Translations under genes and position numbers: made by a program
Assembly: GCF_030815955.1 (NCBI RefSeq)
Contig: NZ_JAUSXK010000001.1
Location: forward strand, 2,294,001 to 2,358,000
Direction of reading: 5' to 3'
Length of the DNA stretch: 64,000 bases
Origin: Microbacterium murale
Lineage (GTDB): Bacteria; Actinomycetota; Actinomycetes; Actinomycetales; Microbacteriaceae
Part shown: positions 16,713 through 25,146 of the stretch, one piece after another
Layout of the letters: each line of letters begins with the position of its first letter
Numbering within the stretch: the stretch's first letter is position 1
The notes under the pieces: generated by a model
What the model saw: the letters and a program-made list of their open reading frames with translations, nothing else
Databases searched by the model: none
What the model was told of the DNA's origin: nothing

Positions 16713-18098
16713 TTATGCGGGCTGGATCGGAGCCGCCTCGATATCGTGCCGGCGCAGCCGATACCGGGACAGCGGGACGAGGCTGAGGGCCATCAGAACG
16801 GCGGGGAGGATGCTGAAGCTGAGCACGATTCCTGCGACTGCGGCATCCGGCTGGACGACGCTCGCGCCGGCCACGCTGGAGATGTACCCGGTAGAGGCGA
16901 GCATGAGCGACACCGCAGTCGCACCGAGAGCGAAGCCGATCGTTTCACCAGCCGTCCAGATGCCGGTGAACGTTCCGGCCTGGCCAGGGCCTGTCGCGCG
17001 CTCGTCGTGCGAGATGACGTCGGGCAGCATCGACATGGGCAGCGACTGGAGGCCGGCGTAGGCGACACCTGCGACAGCGACGGAGGCGTAGATCCACGAT
17101 CCTGGCGCCCACACCGCGAAGGTGATGGTCGCGGATGCGATGAGGAACAGAATGCTGGCGGCGAGGAAGGACCTCTCTTTGCCGATGCGATTCGCGATCA
17201 CCGTCCACGCAGGAGTGGCGATGAGGGCGGGGCCGACGAGGGCGATGAAGAGCACTTCGACCGCGGACTCGTCGCGCAGCACCCAGGTCGCGACGTACTG
17301 TGCGCCGGCCAGCATTGTGCCGGTGGCGAGAGCCTGCAGCAGGAAAGTGCCGAGCAGCGCACGGAACGGGAGGCTCCTCTGCAGCGCGCGGAAGCCCGAG
17401 AGGTATTGCGTGCGCAGGCTCACCGGCACGGGGGGTGTTGCCGAGGGGGCGGCTGCCGCGGCGGCCGCAGTGCGACTGGCGATCAGCATCCCGATCCCGA
17501 TGGCGACACCCGCGACGATCCCCATCAGCAGGTAGCCGGTGACGGGATCGCCGGTCGCGCGGCGGAGCATCGGGCCGCCTGCGCCGAACAGCAGGATCGC
17601 GGCCGTGAGCACGACCACCCGCCAGCCCAGCAGACGGGTGCGCTCGTCGTAGCTGCGGGTGAGCTCGGCAGGCAGCGCGACATACGGTACCTGGAACAGG
17701 CTGAAGGATGTCGCGGTGCCGAGGAAGGCGAGCAGCACGCAGATCGCGCTCGCGACCGGTCCCCACGACGGCGGCACGGCGAATGTGAGAGCGAAGAAGA
17801 TCGGCAACGTGAGGGCGCCTACGACCATGAAGCCGCGACGAGAGCCGGTGCGGGCGAGCTGCCGGTCGGATGCCGCGCCGATCAGGGGGTCGATCACGAC
17901 ATCCCAGACCTTCGCCGACGTGACGATGAGGCCGGCGGCGAGAGCCGCGACTCCGAGGTTGTCGGTGAGGAAGTACGTCAGGACGAGCCCGGGCAGGGTG
18001 GCGTAGCCGCCGGTGCCGAGGGATCCGATCGCGTAGTTGACGATCGTGCGCGCGGAAAGGCGGACGGATGCTCGTTCGGGTCGAGCGTCGTTGCTCAT
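16713..18098 (-). CDS. GPH-family (MelB-like) cation symporter of the MFS
   Basis: 461 residues with about 12 hydrophobic helices. The N-terminal NYAIGSLGTGGYATLP and DVVIDPLIGAASDR are typical of glycoside-pentoside-hexuronide:cation symporters, where the Asp residues bind the coupling cation. It probably imports a sugar or glycoside; the substrate cannot be told. The hexamer TACACT lies six bases before the ATG on this strand, pointing to leaderless translation. The neighbouring aldehyde dehydrogenase could act on a product of the imported compound. Confidence 0.88.
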   Translation of the reverse strand: MSNDARPERASVRLSARTIVNYAIGSLGTGGYATLPGLVLTYFLTDNLGVAALAAGLIVTSAKVWDVVIDPLIGAASDRQLARTGSRRGFMVVGALTLPIFFALTFAVPPSWGPVASAICVLLAFLGTATSFSLFQVPYVALPAELTRSYDERTRLLGWRVVVLTAAILLFGAGGPMLRRATGDPVTGYLLMGIVAGVAIGIGMLIASRTAAAAAAAPSATPPVPVSLRTQYLSGFRALQRSLPFRALLGTFLLQALATGTMLAGAQYVATWVLRDESAVEVLFIALVGPALIATPAWTVIANRIGKERSFLAASILFLIASATITFAVWAPGSWIYASVAVAGVAYAGLQSLPMSMLPDVISHDERATGPGQAGTFTGIWTAGETIGFALGATAVSLMLASTGYISSVAGASVVQPDAAVAGIVLSFSILPAVLMALSLVPLSRYRLRRHDIEAAPIQPA

Positions 18099-18126
18099 CG
18101 CGCCAGTGTAGCGGCGCGGAGCGGGC

Positions 18127-18390
18127 TCAGATCAGGGCGAGTTCGCGGAGCTTCGCCTCGACGTCCTCATTGCGGGGTTCGACGTGGTGCGAAGCGTCCG
18201 GATAGACGACGACAGGAATGTTCGTGCGCCCGGAGATCTCCTTGGCGACGTCAGCCGCCGCGGGCTCCGCGACGAGGTCGACGTAGGTGTACTCGACACC
18301 GAGCTCATCGAGCTGCTTCTTGGTGCGAATGCAGTCGCGGCACCAGTCGGCGCCGAAGAGGGTGATGGAGTCAGAGGCAGGAGAAGTCAT
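18127..18390 (-). CDS. glutaredoxin/mycoredoxin-like protein
   Basis: 87 residues with a thioredoxin fold and a WCRDC active site followed by the family's VEYTYVDL strand. Actinobacterial mycoredoxins of this size reduce mycothiol mixed disulfides, using the first cysteine of CxxC. Start taken as ATG 18390 rather than the TTG one codon earlier, because TATCCT lies six bases before the ATG (leaderless). The conserved cis-proline position is TNIPVVVYPD. It faces the transporter gene on one side and is divergent from the SIP-like gene on the other. Confidence 0.9.
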   Translation of the reverse strand: MTSPASDSITLFGADWCRDCIRTKKQLDELGVEYTYVDLVAEPAAADVAKEISGRTNIPVVVYPDASHHVEPRNEDVEAKLRELALI

Positions 18391-18430
18391 CAATCCAGGA
18401 TACGACCGCGTGGATGAGGCGGCATCGATC

Positions 18431-18460
18431 TTGCCAAGTAAGGGCAGCCTTACCTATACT
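18431..18460 (+). promoter_or_regulatory. promoter with IdeR/DtxR-like iron box, leaderless start
   Basis: TTGCCA (18431-18436), an 18-bp spacer and TATACT (18455-18460) form a good sigma-70-type promoter whose -10 ends six bases before the GTG at 18467. Between and over these elements, taagggcagccttacctat (18439-18457) agrees at 14 of 19 positions with the corynebacterial DtxR consensus as I recall it. Iron-bound regulator here would block RNA polymerase. Confidence 0.65.
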
Positions 18461-18466
18461 CGAAGC

Positions 18467-18871
18467 GTGACCACCGCATGCGAACACCTCCACGAGCCCG
18501 ACTGGGAGCACATGGACGGGCCGGTGCTGATCGCCGGCGACGTGCATGATCTTTCGGCGATCGCCGAGGTGTGCCGACGGCTGCCCTGGAACGCGATGGG
18601 TACCGTGATCCTCGAAGCCGCGGCGCGGGTGCAGATCCGCCATGTCGATGTCCCGGAGGGCGTGTCGGTGCGATGGCTCATGAGGGGGGACGGCACCCAG
18701 GCGCGCGCCCGGGGCGAGCGCCTGGGTATCTCCGTCCATGCGTGGTGCGTGGAATGGGCCTGCGCCGAGCCGGAGACGGATTGGACCGTATGGCTCGGAC
18801 CGCACACGCCACCGCGGGTCGCTCAGATGGCGCGAAGCCTGCTCGGAGTCAGCGCGCCTCCGCAGGCGTGA
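18467..18871 (+). CDS. SIP-like (siderophore-interacting protein C-domain) protein
   Basis: 134 residues. The pattern GPVLIAGDVHDLSAIAEVCRRLP, the central RWLMRG and the C-terminal VEWACAEPETDW resemble the C-terminal half of siderophore-interacting ferric reductases. The FAD-binding half is missing, so it is a stand-alone domain. The GTG start lies directly behind an iron-box promoter, which supports a role in iron acquisition or siderophore handling. The leader would be absent. Function is inferred from the domain resemblance and the operator, not from catalytic residues. Confidence 0.75.
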   Translation: MTTACEHLHEPDWEHMDGPVLIAGDVHDLSAIAEVCRRLPWNAMGTVILEAAARVQIRHVDVPEGVSVRWLMRGDGTQARARGERLGISVHAWCVEWACAEPETDWTVWLGPHTPPRVAQMARSLLGVSAPPQA

Positions 18872-18978
18872 ATCGGCCCTGGGTCGAGCACCTGACTGTT
18901 CCCGGTCGATGCGCACCTTCATAGCGGACCGTGAAACGATGGACCTCTACCTATCGGCGCTATGGGAGGGGGACGCAC

Positions 18979-20160
18979 GTGGGCACCGCTGTCACGATCA
19001 TCGTCCCCACGTTCAACGAGCGCGACAACGTCGCCGAACTCATCTCGCGGGTCGCCGCCGCTGTGGACGGGCACGATGCCGAGATCCTCTTCGTCGATGA
19101 CAGCACGGACGCCACGGCTGCTGAGATCACGCGGGTCGCAGTCGACGCGCCGCTGCCGGTGAGAGTGATCCACCGGGCGCAGAACACGGGAGGCCTCAGC
19201 GGCGCGGTCGCGCTCGGGTTGGCTGAGGCTGCAGGTGACACCTGCATCGTCATGGATGGCGACCTGCAGCATCCGCCCGAACTGATCCCCCAACTGTTGA
19301 GTCGTTTCGAGCAGGGGGATGTCGACATCGTCGCCGCATCCCGCTATGTCGGCGGCGGCGACTCTCGTGGACTCGGCACAGCAGTGCGATTCGGCATCTC
19401 ACGGGCAGCGACCTGGCTCACCAAGGCGATGTTCCCGCGGCGACTGGCCCGCAGTACAGACCCGATGACCGGTTTCTTCCTCGTCGACCGACGCAGCCTG
19501 GACGTGCCGGGGCTGCGCCCGCAGGGGTTCAAGATCCTGCTCGAGATCCTGGCGCGCTCCGACGTGCGGATCGCCGAGGTGCCGATGGAGTTCTCCGAGC
19601 GCCGCAACGGCACGTCGAAGGCCACGATGCGCCAGGGTGCGACGTTCGTCGCTCACCTCGCCCGTCTGCGCTTCGGCAAGATGTCGCTGTTCGCGGTGAT
19701 CGGCGGCATCGGCGCGGTCGTGAATCTCGCCATCATGTGGGCTCTCACCACGATGGGAATGCCGTACATCTGGGCAGCGATCGTCGGCGCCGAGGTCACC
19801 ATCGTCGGCAACTTCTTCCTGCAGGAACGGTTCGTCTTCGGCGACATGCGCTTTGATGCTCGTGGCGTCGGCTCTCGGTTCGCCGCATCCTTCACGTTCA
19901 ACAACGTCGAGGCGGCCCTGCGGATCCCGGTCATGGCGCTGATGGTCGAGACCTGGCACATCTCGAGTGTGCTGGCGACCGGGCTCTCCCTGATCGTCGC
20001 CTTCTTCGCCAGGTTCCTCTTCCACTCGTTGTTCGTCTATGCGCCGCGGCGCGGGCGGTCACGAGTCGCGGGTGCCGCTTCCGAGCCGCGACCGCGCACT
20101 GCCCCTCAGCGCATCATCTCTGCGATCGACGCGGAGGCCATGCGTCCTGGCGAGCTCTGA
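18979..20160 (+). CDS. polyprenyl-phosphate glycosyltransferase: GT2 domain fused to GtrA
   Basis: 393 residues. Residues 1 to about 235 are a GT-A fold family 2 transferase with PTFNERDNV, the DxD-containing MDGDLQHPPE, and DPMTGFFLVDR, as in polyprenyl monophosphomannose/glucose synthases. Residues about 250-370 form four hydrophobic helices of GtrA type, thought to flip or anchor the lipid-linked sugar. Start is GTG 18979 with GGGAGGGGG six bases upstream; upstream codons in frame have no ribosome site. Likely supplies lipid-linked hexose for envelope glycans or protein glycosylation. Confidence 0.92.
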   Translation: MGTAVTIIVPTFNERDNVAELISRVAAAVDGHDAEILFVDDSTDATAAEITRVAVDAPLPVRVIHRAQNTGGLSGAVALGLAEAAGDTCIVMDGDLQHPPELIPQLLSRFEQGDVDIVAASRYVGGGDSRGLGTAVRFGISRAATWLTKAMFPRRLARSTDPMTGFFLVDRRSLDVPGLRPQGFKILLEILARSDVRIAEVPMEFSERRNGTSKATMRQGATFVAHLARLRFGKMSLFAVIGGIGAVVNLAIMWALTTMGMPYIWAAIVGAEVTIVGNFFLQERFVFGDMRFDARGVGSRFAASFTFNNVEAALRIPVMALMVETWHISSVLATGLSLIVAFFARFLFHSLFVYAPRRGRSRVAGAASEPRPRTAPQRIISAIDAEAMRPGEL

Positions 20161-20182
20161 CCGGCCGGGCTACGATGTCCCG

Positions 20183-21355
20183 GTGAATGCAGAGACAGTG
20201 ACCTCCCGGTATCGACTGACCCGGATGCTGCCGAGAGACCCGCATCAGCCTCACCGCGCCGCCAGCATGCTGGAGCTCTTCTTCGACCTCGTGTTCGTGG
20301 TCGCGGTCAGCATCGCCTCCGCTGAGTTGCACCATGCGCTTGCCGAAGGCGACATCCTGCACGGAATCACCAGCTATGCGATGGTCTTCTTCGCCATCTG
20401 GTGGGCGTGGATGAACTTCACCTGGTTCGCCACCTCATATGACACCGACGACTGGCTCTACCGCGTGTTGACGATCGTGCAGATGGGTGGGGTGCTGGTG
20501 CTGGCCGCCGGCGTGCCCAACGCGTTCTCACAGGGTGACTTCACGATCGCGGTGATCGGCTACGTCATCATGCGCATCGCGATGATCGCCCAGTGGCTGC
20601 GTGCGTCCCGTCACTCCGGCCCGATCCGCAGCGCCACACGACGCTACGCACTCGGGATCGCGTTCGCTCAGGTTCTCTGGGTCGGCTTCCTCTTCCTGCC
20701 CGCGGAGGTTCGCGTTCCCGCCTTCGTGCTCTTCGCGCTCGTCGAGATCTCGATCCCCGTGTTCGCCGAATACCGGCAGCAGACGCCGTGGCATCCGCAT
20801 CACATCACCGAGCGCTACGGGCTGTTCACGCTGATCGTGCTCGGCGAGAGCCTGCTCGCCTCGGCCAACGCCATCATCGAAGCACTGCATGAGGCCGAAT
20901 CGCTCGGTCCGCTCATCTCGATCGCCGTGCTGACTCTCGTCGTGACCGCTTCGCTGTGGTGGATCTACTTCTGGCCCCCGCACCACCGCGCGATCGCCTC
21001 GTTCGCGAGTTCGCTGCGATACGGGTACACGCACTACTTCGTGTTCGCTGCCGCTGCCGCATTCTCCGCCGGCATCGAAGTGGAGATCGACGTTCTCACC
21101 AGCCACAGCGAACTCGGCGCGACGGCAGCCGCGCTGGCGGTCACGGTGCCGATCGCCGTGTTCCTCCTCGGGATCTGGTGGATCGCGATCCGGGACAACG
21201 CCGATCGAGTCGTGAACACGGTGCTTCCGATAGGTGCGCTCGTCGTACTGCTGGACCCGCTCCTGCCCATTCCGATCGCCTTGACCGCCGGCATCATGAT
21301 CATCATCGTCGTGGTCCTGGTGCTCCGTCCGCCGGTCGTGAAACAGGATTCGTAG
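20183..21355 (+). CDS. ltrA: low temperature requirement protein A (LtrA) family membrane protein
   Basis: 390 residues, about ten hydrophobic helices. The family's SMLELFFDLVFVVAV motif lies near residue 30, and HHITERYGLFTLIVLGESLL is in the middle. LtrA was named in Listeria for growth in the cold; its molecular role is unknown. Start taken as GTG 20183, six bases after TACGAT, so leaderless; a longer frame upstream overlaps the glycosyltransferase end and has no support. It begins 22 bp after that gene. Confidence 0.9.
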   Translation: MNAETVTSRYRLTRMLPRDPHQPHRAASMLELFFDLVFVVAVSIASAELHHALAEGDILHGITSYAMVFFAIWWAWMNFTWFATSYDTDDWLYRVLTIVQMGGVLVLAAGVPNAFSQGDFTIAVIGYVIMRIAMIAQWLRASRHSGPIRSATRRYALGIAFAQVLWVGFLFLPAEVRVPAFVLFALVEISIPVFAEYRQQTPWHPHHITERYGLFTLIVLGESLLASANAIIEALHEAESLGPLISIAVLTLVVTASLWWIYFWPPHHRAIASFASSLRYGYTHYFVFAAAAAFSAGIEVEIDVLTSHSELGATAAALAVTVPIAVFLLGIWWIAIRDNADRVVNTVLPIGALVVLLDPLLPIPIALTAGIMIIIVVVLVLRPPVVKQDS

Positions 21356-21577
21356 GCATTCGCGACGCATCCCAGGCATCCGCCCGCGAGCAGACCCGCT
21401 ACGAAAACGGTCTGCGCCTGCTAGACTGAACACGCAACGTGAAGGATTCGCCGCGATTTCGGCGCATCACGTCGCCACTGATCAGGGTCGTAAAGGACCG
21501 CTCGCACCGACGCGCGCGGCATCCGCTCTTGATCTCAAGAACCATGAGGCGCGCCTGAGGTGCGCCCGCACAAAGCA
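21356..21577 (+). promoter_or_regulatory. 222-bp intergenic leader with promoter-like hexamer and hairpins
   Basis: TAGACT (about 21422-21427) could start a transcript with a leader of about 150 nt before the small gene at 21578. The leader holds a CGCCG/CGGCG stem near 21450. At 21548-21566 a tight GGCGCGCC/GGTGCGCC stem with a three-base loop lies just before the start codon. No ribosome site is evident, so translation may be controlled or weak. No known riboswitch fold was recognised. Confidence 0.35.
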
Positions 21578-21853
21578 ATGAGCATCACCATGAGTATCAC
21601 CACACATTCACAAGCACCACTGAGCTGGAAGCAGGCAGACGACAACGTTCACGTCGCGACTCGAGACGGCGAATTCGCCGGCTTCGTCGAGTTCGCCGGC
21701 ACGGCGCACGTCGTGCACGACAGCCACGGTAACGAACTGGGCGCTTTCGCGACCCTCTCCGACGCACGCCGCGCCCTCGACGGCTCTCCCCGTCGTGCCA
21801 CCCGCTCGATCCGGCAGACGCTGCGCCGCCACCTGAGCCGCGCGCGCTCGTGA
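21578..21853 (+). CDS. small hypothetical protein
   Basis: 91 residues (or 87 from a second ATG four codons later). The middle has a strand-rich core that appears to process a ligand-free beta sheet (VHVATRDGEFAGFVEF, AHVVHDSHGNELGAF). The end is a basic helix (RRATRSIRQTLRRHLSRARS). No family recognised. The basic tail could bind nucleic acid or membranes. Lack of a ribosome site and a hairpin directly upstream are unusual for a translated gene here. Codon use is like its neighbours, which supports coding. Confidence 0.6.
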   Translation: MSITMSITTHSQAPLSWKQADDNVHVATRDGEFAGFVEFAGTAHVVHDSHGNELGAFATLSDARRALDGSPRRATRSIRQTLRRHLSRARS

Positions 21854-21912
21854 AGTCCGATCGAGCCGCGAAACCTGAGAAACGTATGCCCACCCGCGTA
21901 TGCGGGTCGCGT

Positions 21913-21980
21913 TAGCCTGAAGAGAAGCGATCGGCAACTGCCCTTGGCTTCCATAGCTCAAGGGCTCCGATCGACAGGAG
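21913..21980 (+). promoter_or_regulatory. desaturase promoter and structured 5' leader with long hairpin
   Basis: TAGCCT (21913-21918) is a fair -10 hexamer. At 21928-21973 an outer stem CGATCGG/CCGATCG encloses an inner stem GCCCTTG/CAAGGGC, leaving a 12-base loop. The ribosome site AGGAG (21976-21980) follows directly. Such a stem so close to the ribosome site could act as a temperature- or factor-dependent switch. A separate CCCGC/GCGGG stem lies at 21893-21906. Confidence 0.55.
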
Positions 21981-21986
21981 AGCAAC

Positions 21987-23102
21987 ATCTCCACATCTAC
22001 GGTCGTCGAAACGACCAGCACCCTCGGACCGGTACGTCAGACATACGCGGGCAACGCTGATTTCCCGCCCATGGCACGCGCCTTCAAGAACGTGTCACAG
22101 GTCGTTCGCGAGATGGGCCTGTTGCAGCGCACCAAGTGGTTCTACCTGCTCAACGCAGTGGGCATCGCAGTCGCCCTCGGCGGTGCGGTGACCGGATTCA
22201 TCCTGCTGGGCGACAGCTGGTTCCAGCTGCTCATCGCCGGCGCGCTCGGCATCATCTTCACGCAGATCGCCTTCGTCGCCCATGAGGCGGCGCACCGGCA
22301 GGTCCTCACCTCCGGGCCGGCGAACTTCCGGCTTGCGCGCGTCCTGGTCGGTCTCGTCGGGATGAGCTATTCCTGGTGGGACAACAAGCACACCAAGCAT
22401 CACGGCAACCCGAACCAGGTGGGCAAGGACCCCGACATCGAAGTCGACACGGTCTCGTTCCTCGAAGAGGATGCCGCCAAGTCGCGAGGCCTGATCCGTC
22501 TGATCACCCGCAAGCAAGGGTGGCTGTTCTTCCCGCTGCTGACGCTCGAAGGCCTCAACCTGCACTACCTCGGCCTGAAGTACCTGCTCACGAAGAAGGA
22601 CGTCAAGGGGCGCTGGATCGAACTGGGCCTCATCACCGCGCGTCTCGCCGCCGTTCTGGTACCGGTCTTCCTGATGCTCCCGCTCGGAATGGCGTTCGCC
22701 TTCATGGGCGTGCAGCTCGCCGTCTTCGGTGTCTACATGGGTGCCGCATTCGCACCGAACCACAAGGGCATGCCGATCATCGAGCCGGGCGCCAGACTGG
22801 ACTTCTTCACCAAGCAGGTCCGCACCTCCCGGAACATCTCCGGCGGCTGGTGGGTGACCATATTCATGGGCGGCCTCAACTACCAGGTCGAGCACCACCT
22901 CTTCCCGAACATGCCGCGCCCGCACCTGGCGAAGGCCAGGGAGATCGTGCGCGACTACTGCCTCGCCAACGATGTGCCGTACACCGAGACCAGCCTTCTC
23001 AAGTCGTACGCGATCGTCATCCAGTACTTGAACCGCGTGGGACTCTCCGCGGGTGCCGATCCGTTCGACTGCCCTGCCGTGGCACAGTTCGGGCGGGCGT
23101 AG
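21987..23102 (+). CDS. fatty acid desaturase (membrane, three-histidine-box type)
   Basis: 371 residues if started at ATC 21987, or 343 from ATG 22071. The three histidine boxes HEAAHRQ, HTKHHGN and VEHHLFP bind the di-iron centre. Hydrophobic segments between them span the membrane. The enzyme would insert double bonds into acyl chains to keep membranes fluid in the cold. AGGAG lies six bases before ATC 21987, and the 28 intervening codons are open and actinobacterial in style (beginning STSTVVETTS). By contrast, ATG 22071 has no ribosome site and would begin inside a conserved-looking stretch. A true ATC start, or a change at the start codon, is therefore likely. Confidence 0.9.
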   Translation: MSTSTVVETTSTLGPVRQTYAGNADFPPMARAFKNVSQVVREMGLLQRTKWFYLLNAVGIAVALGGAVTGFILLGDSWFQLLIAGALGIIFTQIAFVAHEAAHRQVLTSGPANFRLARVLVGLVGMSYSWWDNKHTKHHGNPNQVGKDPDIEVDTVSFLEEDAAKSRGLIRLITRKQGWLFFPLLTLEGLNLHYLGLKYLLTKKDVKGRWIELGLITARLAAVLVPVFLMLPLGMAFAFMGVQLAVFGVYMGAAFAPNHKGMPIIEPGARLDFFTKQVRTSRNISGGWWVTIFMGGLNYQVEHHLFPNMPRPHLAKAREIVRDYCLANDVPYTETSLLKSYAIVIQYLNRVGLSAGADPFDCPAVAQFGRA

Positions 23103-23114
23103 GCTCCCTCGGAA

Positions 23115-24062
23115 TCAGCGGACGCCTTCGCTGGAGAGGGCCGCGTCGAGTCGCGGTGTCGGGATGCCGAGCCGGCGAGTCTCAAGCAATGCGTCACGGA
23201 TAACGGCGCGAGGTTCGGGCGCGTCCGGATCGGTGTGCGCCGCCAGGCTGACCTGAGCGATTGCGAAGCGGGTGGATGCCCATGCCAGCGCAGCGCTCGT
23301 CTGTGCAGGCAGGCGAAAGGGGAGTATGGCACGGCGGTGCCGACGGAGGTCGACGCCCCGCGCTTGGATCACGGGCAGCAGTTCTCGGGTGATCAGGAAC
23401 GCGTCGCGGAGGGCCCGTCTGTCGCCGATCATGTTGGCCAGACCGCCGTGACGATGGCCTTGAGCATGCATTCCGACGTCGGCGATGAAGTGCAGCCACA
23501 ACCAGCCTCGCATGTCCTTCTCCTCTCGGATGGTGAACCCCGCCTGTAGGAACGCGCCTCGCACGGCGAGTTGCCGTGCGCTGGGTGCGGTGTCGGACCT
23601 GCCCACGATCAAGGTGCGCATAAGGGCGCCTCGCAGGACGCCATCGTCGTCGAACCCGCCGCCGGCCTGCGGGAACCCGAATACGACCTGGGTCGCCGGA
23701 ATCGGCTCGACGGCAGCGAGTGGCTCATCCCACACGTTGCCCAGCACCAGCACCGTCGCGTCACCTATTCGGGGAGCGAGGAATTCCGCAGCAGCTTCAA
23801 GGTGGTGATGTCCGACGCTGAGCACGACGAGCTCGAACCCGTCGGCTGATCCGACGGACTCTCGCAGCCGGGTGGGGACTGCGAGACGGGAGCGCATGCC
23901 GAGCGGTGAGCGGCGTGCGTCGATGAGATCCACCACGACCTCGTCGCCGAACTGCTCGGCGCGGCCCTTGCGGACGTGGAACTCCACGTCGTGTCCGGCT
24001 TCTTGCAGCGCATGACCATAGATCGTCGAGATCACTCCCCGGCCGAACATCAGAACTCGCAT
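23115..24062 (-). CDS. ketopantoate reductase (PanE/ApbA)-like oxidoreductase
   Basis: 315 residues. The N-terminal Rossmann fold has MRVLMFGRGVISTIYGHAL in place of the usual GAGAIG motif, then VVLSVGHHHLE. A helical C-terminal half has EEKDMRGWLWLHFIADVGMHAQ. It probably uses NADPH on a 2-keto acid or similar small substrate. True PanE carries a conserved Lys and Glu that I could not place with confidence, so the substrate is open. It is divergent from the TetR gene over an 89-bp region with two operator-like repeats, so it is the likely target of that regulator. Confidence 0.82.
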   Translation of the reverse strand: MRVLMFGRGVISTIYGHALQEAGHDVEFHVRKGRAEQFGDEVVVDLIDARRSPLGMRSRLAVPTRLRESVGSADGFELVVLSVGHHHLEAAAEFLAPRIGDATVLVLGNVWDEPLAAVEPIPATQVVFGFPQAGGGFDDDGVLRGALMRTLIVGRSDTAPSARQLAVRGAFLQAGFTIREEKDMRGWLWLHFIADVGMHAQGHRHGGLANMIGDRRALRDAFLITRELLPVIQARGVDLRRHRRAILPFRLPAQTSAALAWASTRFAIAQVSLAAHTDPDAPEPRAVIRDALLETRRLGIPTPRLDAALSSEGVR

Positions 24063-24090
24063 CGTCGTCTCTCTTCAGGTCACCTAGTAA

Positions 24091-24136
24091 ATGGAGATAA
24101 TCTCCGAATGCTACGATATGGAAACCATCTCCGGAT
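24091..24136. promoter_or_regulatory. two TetR-type operator copies in the divergent region
   Basis: atggagataatctccgaat (24091-24109) and atggaaaccatctccggat (24118-24136) are 27 bp apart. The first contains the palindrome GGAGAT-A-ATCTCC. TACGAT between them (24112-24117) could be a -10 element for the TetR gene. Their position suits repression of both divergent genes. Confidence 0.6.
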
Positions 24137-24151
24137 GTCAAAGGGGGACGT

Positions 24152-24700
24152 ATGGCCGAAGTGCGGGCGATGCGGGCGGACGCTCGCCGCAACAGGGACG
24201 CGATCGTGGCGGCCGCGCGGGCGGCGTTCGATCGTGGCGATCAGCTGCGCTTCGACGACTTTGCGGGCCGAGCGGGCGTCGGCGTGGGAACTCTCTATCG
24301 GCACTTCCCCACTCGAGAAGCGTTGGCGGCGGCGGTGTATCAGGACGAGGTGCTCGCCCTCTGCGAGTGCGCCCGTGAATCGACCGGGCCGGCGGGGGAG
24401 GCTCTCGAAGCGTTCCTACGAGGTTTCGTGGACTATGTCGTGGTGCATGCGGCACTGGCGCGGACGCTCGCAGCTCTGGTGGGTCCTCATGCCCAAGAAC
24501 TCGGTGGAAGCGAGTTGGAGCGCACGGTCGCCGAACTGATGGATCGCGCTGTTGCCGACGGTGCCATCCGCGAAGACGTCTCATCGGGTGCAGTCATGGT
24601 GGTATTGCACGGCATCGGATCCGCGGTTGATCGTCCGCTCTGGGCGTCAGATTCGAGGGCGGCGATCGAACTGCTGATCGACGGGATCACGTCGCGCTGA
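24152..24700 (+). CDS. TetR family transcriptional regulator
   Basis: 182 residues. The N-terminal helix-turn-helix (residues about 8-50) has GVGVGTLYRHFPTREAL, the classic TetR recognition helix region. The C-terminal ligand-binding half has the SBP-like helices of small-molecule repressors (EALEAFLRGFVDYVV). Ribosome site AAGGGGGA precedes the ATG. It lies divergent from the PanE-like gene with two operator-like repeats between them, so autoregulation and control of that gene are expected. The ligand is unknown. Confidence 0.92.
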   Translation: MAEVRAMRADARRNRDAIVAAARAAFDRGDQLRFDDFAGRAGVGVGTLYRHFPTREALAAAVYQDEVLALCECARESTGPAGEALEAFLRGFVDYVVVHAALARTLAALVGPHAQELGGSELERTVAELMDRAVADGAIREDVSSGAVMVVLHGIGSAVDRPLWASDSRAAIELLIDGITSR

Positions 24701-24758
24701 CCGACCGTGGCAGGTGTGCACCCTTTCGGTGGGGCGAGCCGTTCGCTACGTTGTGGGC

Positions 24759-24995
24759 ATGGACAACGACTATTCAGGAATGGCCGCGGGCCTCGGAATC
24801 GGTGCGATCATCTTCGGGCTGGTGATCTACCTCGGAACCATCGCGCTGATGCTGTGGATCGGCTACCTTCTCATGCGCACGGCCGTGAAGAACGGCATCC
24901 TGCGCGCAGACGCGGAACGTGCGGGGCTGCGCCCCGGCGGGCCTTACGCAGGGCCGCCGAGCACGCAGCAGCATGGCATGCCACCGAGGCAGTGA
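24759..24995 (+). CDS. small single-pass or two-pass membrane protein
   Basis: 78 residues from ATG 24759. A hydrophobic core (residues about 8-38, AAGLGIGAIIFGLVIYLGTIALMLWIGYLL) is followed by a polar Pro/Gln-rich tail. TACGTT ends six bases before the ATG, a leaderless arrangement. No family recognised. The start avoids a longer in-frame extension that would read through the promoter. Confidence 0.62.
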   Translation: MDNDYSGMAAGLGIGAIIFGLVIYLGTIALMLWIGYLLMRTAVKNGILRADAERAGLRPGGPYAGPPSTQQHGMPPRQ

Positions 24996-25146
24996 GCCGG
25001 GATGCGCCGGAGCGCTCCGTGAGCATGACGTCGGCGGAGGCGACTTGCCCCACATGATCTGCTCCGCCTCGTCGGAGCGTGACGTTGTGCGCGTCTGCCT
25101 GGGTGTTCTCGGCGACGACGATCGGGTGCGCCCGTAGGCTCGAGCC

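Noticed and set aside
18962..18964. ATG before the glycosyltransferase
   Set aside because: It is out of frame; GTG 18979 has a proper ribosome site.
21928..21973. known riboswitch in the desaturase leader
   Set aside because: The nested stems match no metabolite-riboswitch core that I know; kept as an unassigned hairpin.
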